Of a stretch of DNA of 64,000 nt, positions 16,700 through 25,601 are shown one piece after another; position 1 is the stretch's first letter; each line of letters starts with the position of its first letter. The stretch comes from CALJFL01 sp039964455. GTDB taxonomy: Bacteria; Pseudomonadota; Gammaproteobacteria; Pseudomonadales; Halieaceae. Under the pieces are notes generated by a model. The model saw nothing but the letters and a program-made list of their open reading frames with translations, was not told where the DNA came from and did no database searches. The stretch spans positions 62,001-126,000 of the forward strand of contig JBDVXK010000025.1 of assembly GCA_039964455.1 (NCBI GenBank), read 5' to 3'. The position numbers and the translations under genes are program-made.

Positions 16700-19045
16700 A
16701 TGCAAAACATCAAATGTGTGCCCTTCATGGTCCGCAAAACCGCTATCGCCGCCAGTCTGTTGATGACTATGCCCGTCATGGGTCAGCAGTTGATGCTCGA
16801 GGAAGTCATCGTTACGGCGCAAAAGCGAGAGCAGACGATTCAGGATGTTCCGGCATCGGTAGCGGCCATATCGGCAGACATGCTGGCCAGAACCAATACC
16901 ACTAACTTCACCGACTTGGGCAAAATCACTTCTGGGGTGAACATCAACGGTGGTCAGGACGGCTTTGGTAACATCATCCGTATCAGAGGTGTGGGCAACA
17001 ACTCCTTTGCCCCAGCGATTCGCCCCGCCGTCGGTATTTTTATTGACGACATGCCATTAGCCTCAACAGAAGCGGCATTCAACAACCTGGCCGACATTGA
17101 AAGAATAGAAATCCTGAAAGGGCCGCAGTCGACCCTGTTCGGTAAAGAAGTCTCCGCCGGTGCGATTGCTCTAACTACCCGCCGCCCCGACACAGACGTG
17201 ATGGACGGATACGTTGAAGGCAATTTCGGCAGTGAAAATCTGCAAGAGTACCGCATCGGAGGCAACCTGCCTCTAGGCGACATGTTCGCTGTACGAGCGA
17301 GCCTCTACCATAACGAACGCGACGGTATGGTTGATAACATCAGTACCGGCACAGAGATGGGTGAGTATGACAAAGACGGTGGTCGCATCCGGGTTTTATT
17401 CGAGCCAAGCGATGATTTCAGCGCGATACTGACCTACGAATATCACGAGACAGAGGTGATAGGCAGTACCTCAGTAGCACAGGAATACGGTGACCTTGCG
17501 TTCACTGCCGAGTTCGACCGCAATCCAGGCGGACCTACAAAGCTGAATGTTCTCGATCCCTATGATCGCAAAACCGATAACTCCAATCCTTCTGACCGGG
17601 ATTCAGAGACTGAAAATATTTATCTGAACGTCGACTGGGTCATCAACGACCAATGGAGCTTGGCGTCAATAACCAGCCAGCAGGACTGGGAAAGCGTTGT
17701 TGAGGGTCAATTTCCTCAACCAGATGGCTTTCTAACCGCAGACACCTCCGTTGGTCCCTACTATCTGAACGATTTTATCAATGAGCCATCGTCAGAAAGC
17801 TTCACACAGGAATTACGATTCAGCTACGACTCGGATAACTGGTCATCGATTATCGGTGCCTTCTATGCTGATACCGAACTCATCAGTTATACGCCATTTG
17901 GCCAGACAGTAGGAATCATACCCGGTGTTTTTGATATCAAGTCCGGCGGCTTATCAGACCTTACCGAAGACATCACCGAATGGGCGGTGTTTACCCACAA
18001 CATTTTTACCATTCGCGAGGGTCTTGAACTCACGTTCGGCTTGCGCTACTCCGATGTTGAAAAGGAATCCGTTAAAGGACAGCTGGTTGGTGTGGGGCCA
18101 ATCGCAGACCTGAATGCCAGCTTCATTCCTGTTACCCCTTGGGCAGACGATATTCCAAAGCGCACCGACAGCTGGGATGAGGTTACCGGCACGATCAAGG
18201 TCAATTACTGGCTGAATGATGATTTGTCTATTTATGGTGGCTGGGACCGCGGGTTCAAGGCCGGCGGCCATGACGTGTGTAAAGGAACAGAACCAGAGCC
18301 CATATGCCCCGAACCCTTTGAATCCGAAGTTGCCGATAACTTTGAAATCGGCTTCAAGGGCCGTTTCAACGACTCTATCATCTGGAATGGCGCAGTTTTC
18401 TACCAGCTGTATGACGACTACCAGGTTGAAATACAGGATGAAGTGGGCATTGGTAACACTATTTTGAATGCCGCCTCAGCAGAAATTACCGGGGTAGAAA
18501 CCGACCTGCAGTGGCTCGCGTCTGAAAACCTGCTGATAGAAGGAAACGTATCTTACATCGACGCACGCTGGGATGATTTCGAAAACGCGGAGTGCTTGCG
18601 TCCACAGTATCAGGCTGTCAAGTGCGACCCGCTTACGAACACCCAGGACCTGTCAGGCAAGCGCCTGAACTACACCAGCCCGTGGAGCGCAAACATGAGT
18701 GCCACATGGTCTGACAGCTTCAATAATGGGATGGGATGGTACGTACGCGGCGAGTATGTGTATCGAGACGATGTCTACTTTTTCCCCGATCTGGACCCGG
18801 ACCTGACGGCAGACGACTACTCATTGTTCAACGCCCAAATTGGCATTACCGCGGAGGATGACAGCTGGGAGGTTATGCTCTGGGGTAAGAACATTTTGGA
18901 CGAGGAGTACCTGCAGGGTGGCTCGCGTAATCGCGATGCATCTGTCCCCGCCTTTGGTGGCACACCCAGTGAGGGCTACCGCGTGACAGCTGGAGAGGAA
19001 GCCACCTACGGTGTGACCCTGAAATACCGGTTCGGCGGCGTCTAA
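16700..19045 (+). CDS. TonB-dependent receptor
   Basis: The 781-residue outer-membrane receptor has a signal peptide ending near residue 28, then LEEVIVTAQKREQTIQDVP, the TonB box and plug start seen in many marine gammaproteobacterial receptors. The plug domain contains RIRGVGNNSFAPAIRPAVG and IERIEILKGPQSTLFGKE. A 22-strand-type beta-barrel with many aromatic strands follows, ending in TLKYRFGGV. It imports a bulky substrate using TonB energy; the ligand is unknown. The neighbouring alkylsulfatase-like enzyme and convergent oxidoreductases suggest a sulfated or lipid-like ligand, which is inference. A terminator follows at 19066. Confidence 0.93.
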   Translation: MQNIKCVPFMVRKTAIAASLLMTMPVMGQQLMLEEVIVTAQKREQTIQDVPASVAAISADMLARTNTTNFTDLGKITSGVNINGGQDGFGNIIRIRGVGNNSFAPAIRPAVGIFIDDMPLASTEAAFNNLADIERIEILKGPQSTLFGKEVSAGAIALTTRRPDTDVMDGYVEGNFGSENLQEYRIGGNLPLGDMFAVRASLYHNERDGMVDNISTGTEMGEYDKDGGRIRVLFEPSDDFSAILTYEYHETEVIGSTSVAQEYGDLAFTAEFDRNPGGPTKLNVLDPYDRKTDNSNPSDRDSETENIYLNVDWVINDQWSLASITSQQDWESVVEGQFPQPDGFLTADTSVGPYYLNDFINEPSSESFTQELRFSYDSDNWSSIIGAFYADTELISYTPFGQTVGIIPGVFDIKSGGLSDLTEDITEWAVFTHNIFTIREGLELTFGLRYSDVEKESVKGQLVGVGPIADLNASFIPVTPWADDIPKRTDSWDEVTGTIKVNYWLNDDLSIYGGWDRGFKAGGHDVCKGTEPEPICPEPFESEVADNFEIGFKGRFNDSIIWNGAVFYQLYDDYQVEIQDEVGIGNTILNAASAEITGVETDLQWLASENLLIEGNVSYIDARWDDFENAECLRPQYQAVKCDPLTNTQDLSGKRLNYTSPWSANMSATWSDSFNNGMGWYVRGEYVYRDDVYFFPDLDPDLTADDYSLFNAQIGITAEDDSWEVMLWGKNILDEEYLQGGSRNRDASVPAFGGTPSEGYRVTAGEEATYGVTLKYRFGGV

Positions 19046-19065
19046 AGCTACCCGTTACCACTGAA

Positions 19066-19089
19066 GGCGACCCTCGGGTCGCCTTTTTT
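19066..19089 (+). terminator. Intrinsic terminator after TonB receptor
   Basis: GGCGACC and GGTCGCC form a GC-rich stem around a CTCG loop (19066-19083), followed directly by six T residues. It lies 20 nt after the receptor stop codon, so it should end that transcript and make the next gene independently transcribed. Confidence 0.9.
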
Positions 19090-19196
19090 GTATGTATCTG
19101 ACGACCTCAAAGGTCATTCTGGAAGCGCCACTCAGAGCCTATCCTACGCTCCATAGAACTCCTCTCAAACTAACCGACCGCGGGTAAGTACCGAAT

Positions 19197-20660
19197 ATGA
19201 AAAAGTTGCTTGGGTATATTTTTACGGCAGTGGTTTTTTTGCTCATAGGGACACTTCTGGGCGGCACCGAGGTCGGTGAATTAGCGCGCAGCAGCGCAGA
19301 TGCGGCGCGCAAGAGTGCGATTTCAGTTGTCGCCAACGCTGCCGATATCGATACCCGGATGATGGTATTGGCGGAAAACCCGGAATTGATAGAGCGCGTA
19401 GCTGAGGGCGGCTCCTTCGGCGGAGAGTTTTCCCTGGCAGCAGCGCAAAATATGTTCGGTCGTGTCGACGCCGCTATCGAAGATGTGCGCGATAAGACCC
19501 AGGTCATCGAGGTTGGTCCGCGCAGTTATCTGATCCGCATGCCCATTGTTAACGCGGCATTCTTCGAAACCGATGAGGGCATCGTGCTGGTCGATACTGG
19601 CATGGCCCCCGCCGGCCCGGCAATTCTGGATGCCATCCGCTCGGTCAGCGACCAACCGATACACACTATTATTTATACCCACGGCCATGTCGACCATGCC
19701 TACGGTACCTGGGCAATCATGGAAGCTGGAGAGACACCCAATATCATCGCCCACGATCTGCTGAAGCCACGCTTTGAACGCTATATACGCCTGCGAGGCT
19801 CACTGGCCAAGTATATGAGCCAACCAGAGGAGCAGCTACCGGCCTCAGAAGCCGACCTGGTATGGCCTACACGTTACTTCAGCGACCGGCTTGAGCTTGA
19901 GATTGGCGGCGAGACCTTTGTACTGCAACATCACAAGGGTGAAACAGACGACCAGTTGTACGTGTGGGTTCCGGGACGCAAAGCCTTGGCCAGCGCCGAC
20001 TACTACCAGGGCTTCCTGCCGAATGCGGGTAACGGTAAGCGCTATCAGCGCCACGTGGAAGAATGGGCAGCAGCGATGCGAGAAATGGCTGCACTGCAAG
20101 CTGAGATTCTACTCCCCGCACACGGTGCACCGATCACCGAACCCGCCACCATTGTTGAATACTTCACGATATTGGCTGAGGCACTGCAATACGTGGTGGA
20201 TGTCACAATCGAAGGCTTGAACGCAGGCAAGCGCAAGGATCTTATCTACGGTGCGATCGAGTTGCCGGAGCATCTTGCCAGCCACCCTACCCTGAACGTT
20301 CAATATGTTTCAGTCAGTGATATTTCCAAAATGGTGATTAAAAAATATACCGGATGGTGGGATGACATCCCTTCCCACTGGACACCCGCCTCAATGGAAG
20401 ATCAAGGCGAAATGATCATCGAACTGGCGGGAGGTAATATCCCTGCGACTGTCGAGTACGCGCGAGGGCTAATCGCCACAGATATCAGATTGGCTTCTCA
20501 TTTAACCGACTGGCTGTTCTATGCCAGACCGGATGACGCGGATGTGCAGCAGTTGGTCTTTGACGTTTACAAAACCCGGATTCTGGACCCGGAAACCAAC
20601 AATATGGAATTGCTGACCTATCTCGACCAAATGACAGCGGCCAGGGAACGAACGCGCTAG
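19197..20660 (+). CDS. Metallo-beta-lactamase-fold hydrolase, alkylsulfatase-like
   Basis: The 487-residue protein resembles the BDS1/SdsA-type alkylsulfatases. The binuclear metal motif THGHVDHAYG (His162, His164, Asp166, His167) is complete, and LQHHKGETDDQLYVW, SADYYQGFLP and PAHGAP supply the remaining ligands. The C-terminal half contains GWWDDIPSHWTPAS, typical of the alkylsulfatase dimerisation region. The usual third SCP2-like domain seems short or missing, so another ester-hydrolase specificity is possible. An N-terminal hydrophobic segment (about 4-24) exports or anchors it. It lies between a TonB receptor and two convergent oxidoreductase genes. Confidence 0.8.
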   Translation: MKKLLGYIFTAVVFLLIGTLLGGTEVGELARSSADAARKSAISVVANAADIDTRMMVLAENPELIERVAEGGSFGGEFSLAAAQNMFGRVDAAIEDVRDKTQVIEVGPRSYLIRMPIVNAAFFETDEGIVLVDTGMAPAGPAILDAIRSVSDQPIHTIIYTHGHVDHAYGTWAIMEAGETPNIIAHDLLKPRFERYIRLRGSLAKYMSQPEEQLPASEADLVWPTRYFSDRLELEIGGETFVLQHHKGETDDQLYVWVPGRKALASADYYQGFLPNAGNGKRYQRHVEEWAAAMREMAALQAEILLPAHGAPITEPATIVEYFTILAEALQYVVDVTIEGLNAGKRKDLIYGAIELPEHLASHPTLNVQYVSVSDISKMVIKKYTGWWDDIPSHWTPASMEDQGEMIIELAGGNIPATVEYARGLIATDIRLASHLTDWLFYARPDDADVQQLVFDVYKTRILDPETNNMELLTYLDQMTAARERTR

Positions 20661-20662
20661 CG

Positions 20663-21520
20663 CTATAACTCTGGAATATGGCGGGCGAACTCCTCAATCA
20701 TCGGCATAACGATTTCCGGCTTGTCCCAGTTCTCCATCCCCACACCGATATTGCAGCGGTGTATTCCCATGTCGCGATACGACTTGAGTAGATCTGCGGT
20801 TACCGGGGCCATTACCACCAGCGTAATCTCAACTTGATCCGGGTCACGGCCGAAATCCCTGACCTGTTGCTGGAAGTCGGCTATACCCTGCGGAATATCA
20901 GGCATGGCTACGTCAACGGGCATCCAGCCGTCTGCCCATTCAGCAGTATGGCGAACACCCAGTGGACCCATCGCGCCGAAAATAATAGGTGGACCGCCCA
21001 CCTGCACCGGCTTGGGCTCGAACCAGACCTTGTCAAAGTCGATCAACTCACCGTGAAACTCAGGCTCGACTTCGTTAAATAATGCTCTCTGGGCTGCAAC
21101 CGTTTCCTTCAACGCCAGATAGCGACGCTTCCAGGGAAGATCAGTGGCGTTGGTAAACTCCTCTTCATTCCAACCGACACCGCAACCTATAAGCAATCGA
21201 CCCTGTGTTAAACGATCCAGGGTGCCTATTGTTTTTGCCTGCGAAAACAACTCCCGCTCCATCAACAGTGCAATGCCAGTACCCACCTTAAGTTGCTCAG
21301 TCGCCGAGGCAGCTGCCATAAGCGACACATAAGGGTCCATCATCTTCTTGTAGGGCTCGGGAAGGTCGCCGCCAGGAGGATACGGTGTGGCGCGAGCGAC
21401 AGGTATGTGGCTATGCTCGCCATACCACAGGGACTCGAATCCAGCCTCCTCCAATGTTTTAGCCAGCAAAGCAGGCGCGGGGTCATCCGCTGTGTTCATC
21501 GAGCTGAATCCGAGGTGCAT
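20663..21520 (-). CDS. Luciferase-like (LLM class) flavin-dependent oxidoreductase
   Basis: The 285-residue protein has the TIM-barrel pattern of LLM-class F420/FMN oxidoreductases. Evidence is the N-terminus MHLGFSSMNTADDPAP, the ESLWYGEHSHIPV segment, and GRLLIGCGVGWNEEEF, a signature of the TIGR03619-type family. Family names mention F420, but many proteobacterial members are thought to use FMN. GGGAG precedes the ATG. Its stop codon is 2 nt from the stop of the convergent alkylsulfatase-like gene. A related LLM gene lies at 49687-50562. Confidence 0.87.
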   Translation of the reverse strand: MHLGFSSMNTADDPAPALLAKTLEEAGFESLWYGEHSHIPVARATPYPPGGDLPEPYKKMMDPYVSLMAAASATEQLKVGTGIALLMERELFSQAKTIGTLDRLTQGRLLIGCGVGWNEEEFTNATDLPWKRRYLALKETVAAQRALFNEVEPEFHGELIDFDKVWFEPKPVQVGGPPIIFGAMGPLGVRHTAEWADGWMPVDVAMPDIPQGIADFQQQVRDFGRDPDQVEITLVVMAPVTADLLKSYRDMGIHRCNIGVGMENWDKPEIVMPMIEEFARHIPEL

Positions 21521-21644
21521 ACTTAAACTCCCTATTGTTACTCTTCCCTTACAAGAGACTTAAAATAACGGTACCGGGGCACCTCCGCCAGTATGTAAAA
21601 CGGCTACCTCGCCGCCGGTTTAGATTGATGTGCCGAAAGCGCCT

Positions 21645-22382
21645 CTAACTCGGGTTCATTCCGCCGTTGACAGGCAATAGCTGGCCAGTGACCCACCCTG
21701 ACTCCTCGCTCGCGAGGAAGGCAGCTGCAGCTCCAGCATCATCGGGGCTTCCCATACGACCTACCGGGATGCCACGAACCATCCACTCTTCATATTCCTT
21801 GGGCAAGTTATCCATTGGCCCAAGTGCAATGGCATTAATGGTGATCCCTTTGTCAGCAACTTCCTGGGACAGATTGCGCACCAGTTGCACCGCAGCCGCC
21901 TTGCAACTGCCATAGATGGTAACACCGGCATTGGTACCCGCCCTGCCGGCATCGGAGCTGATCACCAGAACCCTGCCCCAACCCCTGCTCACCATCCCCG
22001 GCAACACACAATGCGTACAGTTAAGCGTGCCATAAAGATTGAGGTCGACCTGCGGACGCCAATCCTCCGGTGACATGTCTATAAACGGCTTTAGCTCCAT
22101 GCCCTCTACTCCGGGGATACCCGCGTTGTTCACCAGTATGTCGATTGGCCCTAAATCTGCGACTGCCAGACTGACAGCGCTGTAATCGGTCACATCAAAA
22201 CTGGCGTGACTGGCAACATAGCCCTTCTCCTGTAGCGTTCGACAAGCCTCCCTGGCACGCTCAGGAAAGAGATCGTTAACGACTACATGGGCACCCTGCT
22301 TGGCTAACGTTGCGGCTATGCCAAGTCCCATGCCCCTGCCAGCACCGGTTACCAGCGCTTTTCTACCCTCTAGCTCGAACAT
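21645..22382 (-). CDS. Short-chain dehydrogenase/reductase
   Basis: The 245-residue classical SDR has the cofactor motif TGAGRGMG (12-19), NNAG near 85-88 and the catalytic pair Tyr157/Lys161 in YGSCK. Asp37 after the second beta-strand (VVVNDLF) favours NAD(H). The substrate is an unknown alcohol or ketone. It sits upstream of the LLM oxidoreductase on the same strand, separated by 124 nt, and may be co-transcribed with it. Confidence 0.92.
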   Translation of the reverse strand: MFELEGRKALVTGAGRGMGLGIAATLAKQGAHVVVNDLFPERAREACRTLQEKGYVASHASFDVTDYSAVSLAVADLGPIDILVNNAGIPGVEGMELKPFIDMSPEDWRPQVDLNLYGTLNCTHCVLPGMVSRGWGRVLVISSDAGRAGTNAGVTIYGSCKAAAVQLVRNLSQEVADKGITINAIALGPMDNLPKEYEEWMVRGIPVGRMGSPDDAGAAAAFLASEESGWVTGQLLPVNGGMNPS

Positions 22383-22502
22383 TGTAAGTACCCCTGTGAT
22401 TCGCTATGACCTATTGCCTATAATGCGCTGGAGTTCGCGCGAAACGACAATAGTAGATCCAAGACGCCACTCGACACCACCATAACGGTTCAGGAGATTG
22501 GC

Positions 22503-22766
22503 ATGCACTCAGTTTTGGTCGACGTAATAGGAATGACGGGTACCGCGCTGGTGGTAGGCTCGTATTTTTTGCTGCAATTGGACCGTATAGATTCCCGCGG
22601 GTTGGGTTATAACCTGATGAATCTGGCGGGCGCGATCCTGCTGCTGGTGAGCCTGTGCTTTAAATTTAACCTGGCCAGTTTTGTGATAGAGCTGTTCTGG
22701 ATAGCCGCCTCGCTGGTCGGGCTATACCGCTGGCTGCAGACACGCAACCAGCCCTCGACTCCCTAG
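22503..22766 (+). CDS. Small membrane protein of the CBU_0592 type
   Basis: The 87-residue protein has three hydrophobic segments (about 8-25, 38-55, 58-77). The layout, with LGYNLMNLAGAILLLVSL in the middle, resembles small CBU_0592-like membrane proteins of unknown function. AGGAG lies before the ATG. It is a single-gene unit, divergent from the SDR, and its TAG stop shares a CTAG tetranucleotide with the stop of the convergent DAHP synthase gene. Confidence 0.8.
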   Translation: MHSVLVDVIGMTGTALVVGSYFLLQLDRIDSRGLGYNLMNLAGAILLLVSLCFKFNLASFVIELFWIAASLVGLYRWLQTRNQPSTP

Positions 22767-23818
22767 CCTGCGCGACGCTGGCGCACCGTACTGGCCAAAT
22801 CTTGCAATAAAACCAATGAATCAGACCAGTTGATGCATGGATCAGTAATGCTTTGCCCGTAGGTCAGCGACTGACCAGCTACCACATCCTGCCGACCCTC
22901 CTCGATATTACTCTCGATCATCATGCCAAATATGCTGTCGTTACCGCAGCCAACCTGTCGACCTACATCCCGTGCTACATCCAGTTGCCGGGCGGGTATT
23001 TTGCGACTATTGGCATGACTGGCATCAATCATGATCCGCGCTGGCAATCCGGCTTTCTCCAACATTCCGCTGGCATCGTCGACTGAAAACATATCGTAAT
23101 TGGGCGACTTTCCGCCGCGCAAAATGATGTGGCAGTCTTCATTGCCGGTGGTTTGAAAAATTGCCGAATGTCCCTGCTTGGTGACAGACAGAAAGTGATG
23201 TGGCTGGGAGGCCGATTTGATGGCATCGATAGCCACCTGTATGTCCCCATCGGTCGCGTTTTTGAAGCCAACAGGACAGGATAAACCGGAGGATAGCTCT
23301 CGATGTGTCTGGCTCTCGGTAGTTCGCGCACCTATCGCACCCCAGGACACGAGGTCGGCATAGTACTGCGGGCTTATAAGGTCCAGATACTCCGTACCTG
23401 TGGGCATGCCCATGTCGGCCAGGTCCAGCAGCAGCTGGCGAGCGAGGTGCAAGCCCTTGCCAATCTGGAAGGTGTTGTTTAAATCAGGGTCGTTGATCAA
23501 GCCCTTCCAGCCGACCGTAGTGCGTGGTTTTTCGAAATAGACACGCATCACTATAAAAAGATCCTGCTCCAGCTCTATAGCAGCCTGCTTCAGTCGCGCG
23601 GCGTAATCTCGCGCCGCCTCTGGATCATGAATAGAGCACGGGCCTACAATAACCAGCAGTCGATCATCTTCACCAGTTAAGATACGGTGGATAGACTGTC
23701 TGGCATTGGCCACGGTTTCAGCAGCCGCACTGCTAACGGCAACATCGTTGATCAGCTGTTCGGGAGAAATCAGCTCATTGGTCTTCTGAATACGAAGATC
23801 ATCGGTACTGGTGGTCAT
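22763..23818 (-). CDS. 3-deoxy-7-phosphoheptulonate synthase, class I (AroF/G/H type)
   Basis: The 351-residue enzyme condenses phosphoenolpyruvate and erythrose-4-phosphate, the first step of the shikimate pathway. Evidence includes the N-terminal regulatory extension, VGPCSIHDPEAARDYA, MRVYFEKPRTTVGWKGLINDP, the GARTTESQTHRELSSGL segment and ILRGGKSPNYD. Length matches the E. coli feedback-regulated isoenzymes, but which amino acid inhibits it cannot be told from this reading. It is cytosolic and has no other aromatic-pathway gene beside it. Confidence 0.96.
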   Translation of the reverse strand: MTTSTDDLRIQKTNELISPEQLINDVAVSSAAAETVANARQSIHRILTGEDDRLLVIVGPCSIHDPEAARDYAARLKQAAIELEQDLFIVMRVYFEKPRTTVGWKGLINDPDLNNTFQIGKGLHLARQLLLDLADMGMPTGTEYLDLISPQYYADLVSWGAIGARTTESQTHRELSSGLSCPVGFKNATDGDIQVAIDAIKSASQPHHFLSVTKQGHSAIFQTTGNEDCHIILRGGKSPNYDMFSVDDASGMLEKAGLPARIMIDASHANSRKIPARQLDVARDVGRQVGCGNDSIFGMMIESNIEEGRQDVVAGQSLTYGQSITDPCINWSDSLVLLQDLASTVRQRRAG

Positions 23819-23931
23819 GGTCGAAACTCGATAAAAGGCAATTCAAGATTGCGAAGGCGGCGAAATATACCATAAAAAGCAGTCTTAAAGATGGCAAAAA
23901 TCACAGGCTCAAAACGGCAAGGAGAGAACAA

Positions 23932-24336
23932 ATGGATAGCAATGCACCCCGAACTCTGGCGGCGCAATATGCGCAATTCGTCGACAACCGGGAATTTGAT
24001 CGCATGCGGGAAATCATGGTGCCCGAATTTACGCAGCAAGGTCCTGGATTTGGCAGCGACTCACTGGATGAGTTTGTTGGTAATTTGGCAGTACTGGACA
24101 ACTACTCGGCAACCTTCCATCTTGTCGCGAACCAGACAGGGCAATGGCACAACGACATTTACACAGGCGAAACCTGGGGTGTCGCGTCGCACCTGTATGA
24201 GCAAGACGGTATTGCCCGCAAGCTGGACATGGGGATTCGCTACCAGGACGTAATCGAAAACACAGGTGACGGTTTCAGGTATACATCGCGGGACTTGAAT
24301 GTCGTCTGGACGCAGGACCTTCCATTACAGGCTTAG
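23932..24336 (+). CDS. NTF2/SnoaL-like small protein
   Basis: The 134-residue protein starts after an AAGGAG site and has the SnoaL-like cone-fold pattern: an N-terminal helix with QYAQFVDNREFDRMREIM, then beta-strands around TFHLVANQTGQWH and a final strand RYTSRDLNVVWTQD. This fold serves as isomerase, dehydratase or hydrolase and no catalytic residue can be assigned. Its TAG stop overlaps the TAA stop of the convergent PLP-protein gene in a TTAG tetranucleotide. Confidence 0.78.
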   Translation: MDSNAPRTLAAQYAQFVDNREFDRMREIMVPEFTQQGPGFGSDSLDEFVGNLAVLDNYSATFHLVANQTGQWHNDIYTGETWGVASHLYEQDGIARKLDMGIRYQDVIENTGDGFRYTSRDLNVVWTQDLPLQA

Positions 24337-25589
24337 ACCTCAGAGAAAACTGGCCAACGCTCCTTGATAGCACCATCGCGGTAAACCAGGATATCGCCAA
24401 ACTGCAGAAACACGAATTCGCTTTGTGTAGGCCGGAGGAATATCCAGTCATCGGGCGCCAGGTCTATACTGGTCGAACCATTGAGCATTTCCTGATTGGT
24501 TGAGCGACCAAACAGGCCGTTGTAACTCAGGCCCGTCGGTGACTCCGGTTGGGCTTTCCAATAGCCGCCATAGGTAAAAAATGTTCGGGCGCGATTGGGG
24601 TTCCACAGAGACTGTAGCGGCCCAAGGTCTATTCCTGGTATGTGCAGTGAGTCGCCACGTTTGAGGACTGGAGTTGCGATATAGGACCCGGGCCTATGAT
24701 CTGCCAGAGACGGCAAATCAAAGTCGGTTGGCTTAACCAGGCATGAACCGGCCGCCAGCTCACTAAAGGGATACTCGCCGTCGTTATACATCTGGTAAGT
24801 AGGACTTCCGCCTGCATTCAACACAGGCCTCTCAGGCCATGCCTTACCCAGGTGCGCCCTCGCAAGCTCGACATAGTGCGCATAGGCTGACACGGCCCTG
24901 TCTCTGTAGGTCTCCGGGTTTCCCGGTACTTTAACGATGTGGGGCTCATAACCCATGAAACCGTCAAACTGCAGATTGGCAGCATTGGAAATAATATCCA
25001 GCATAGCAATCAGCTCAGCGTCATTGCTCACACCGCCACGGTGTAGCCCAACATCCAGCTCTATACAGACCGGCATTTGCACCCCTAGCTGATCGGCCAG
25101 CGCGGCATACTGGCTAGCGCGCTCTCCGGTGTCCAGAAGCCAACGTAACTGGGTTTGCGGCTGGAAGGCACCGCCTTTGAACTGCTTATAGAAATTAGCT
25201 GCAGCCTCTACCGGCATGGGTTTTCCGAGCAAAACATCGGCCTGCGGCAACTGCTCAGCTACCCGATTAACAAATGGCTGATGGAAGAGCATCAGACGAT
25301 TACTGCCTGTAGCGTTCATTACAGTTTCAAGCAGGGGTATTGAAGGCAGCGACTTCGCAACAATGCGGTAGTCGAATCGGTCTCGAAGGTGACCTTGCAA
25401 TGTCCTGATATTGGCGTGCAAAGCATCGAGATCAATGACAAGACTGGGTTTCGACTGGGCTACCCCGTCGAGTGCGCTGCTAAGCTTGTCAAAATAGGGC
25501 TTGTGGTTAGAGCCACGATCATCAGGACGAAGCGTGAGTGCGGCCATCGTACCGGCCGCCCCGGCAAGAATAAGATTTCTACGCTTCAT
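24333..25589 (-). CDS. Exported fold-type-III PLP protein (alanine racemase N-domain, DSD1/D-threonine-aldolase-like)
   Basis: The 418-residue protein resembles the D-threonine aldolase/D-serine dehydratase group. The start MKRRNLILAGAAGTMAAL looks like a Tat signal, which would suit export of a folded PLP enzyme. The barrel begins with PSLVIDLDALHANIRTL, and the PLP-binding lysine is probably Lys79 in RIVAKSLP. The C-terminal domain has PTQSE (387-391) where relatives carry the P-x-H-x-C/D metal site, so the usual metal pair appears absent. ATG at 25589 is chosen over GTG at 25592 for its AGAGG spacing. It is the last gene of a unit with an aldonolactone oxidase-like flavoprotein and a cytochrome c. 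Confidence 0.78.
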   Translation of the reverse strand: MKRRNLILAGAAGTMAALTLRPDDRGSNHKPYFDKLSSALDGVAQSKPSLVIDLDALHANIRTLQGHLRDRFDYRIVAKSLPSIPLLETVMNATGSNRLMLFHQPFVNRVAEQLPQADVLLGKPMPVEAAANFYKQFKGGAFQPQTQLRWLLDTGERASQYAALADQLGVQMPVCIELDVGLHRGGVSNDAELIAMLDIISNAANLQFDGFMGYEPHIVKVPGNPETYRDRAVSAYAHYVELARAHLGKAWPERPVLNAGGSPTYQMYNDGEYPFSELAAGSCLVKPTDFDLPSLADHRPGSYIATPVLKRGDSLHIPGIDLGPLQSLWNPNRARTFFTYGGYWKAQPESPTGLSYNGLFGRSTNQEMLNGSTSIDLAPDDWIFLRPTQSEFVFLQFGDILVYRDGAIKERWPVFSEV

Positions 25590-25601
25590 CACAACCTCTT
25601 G

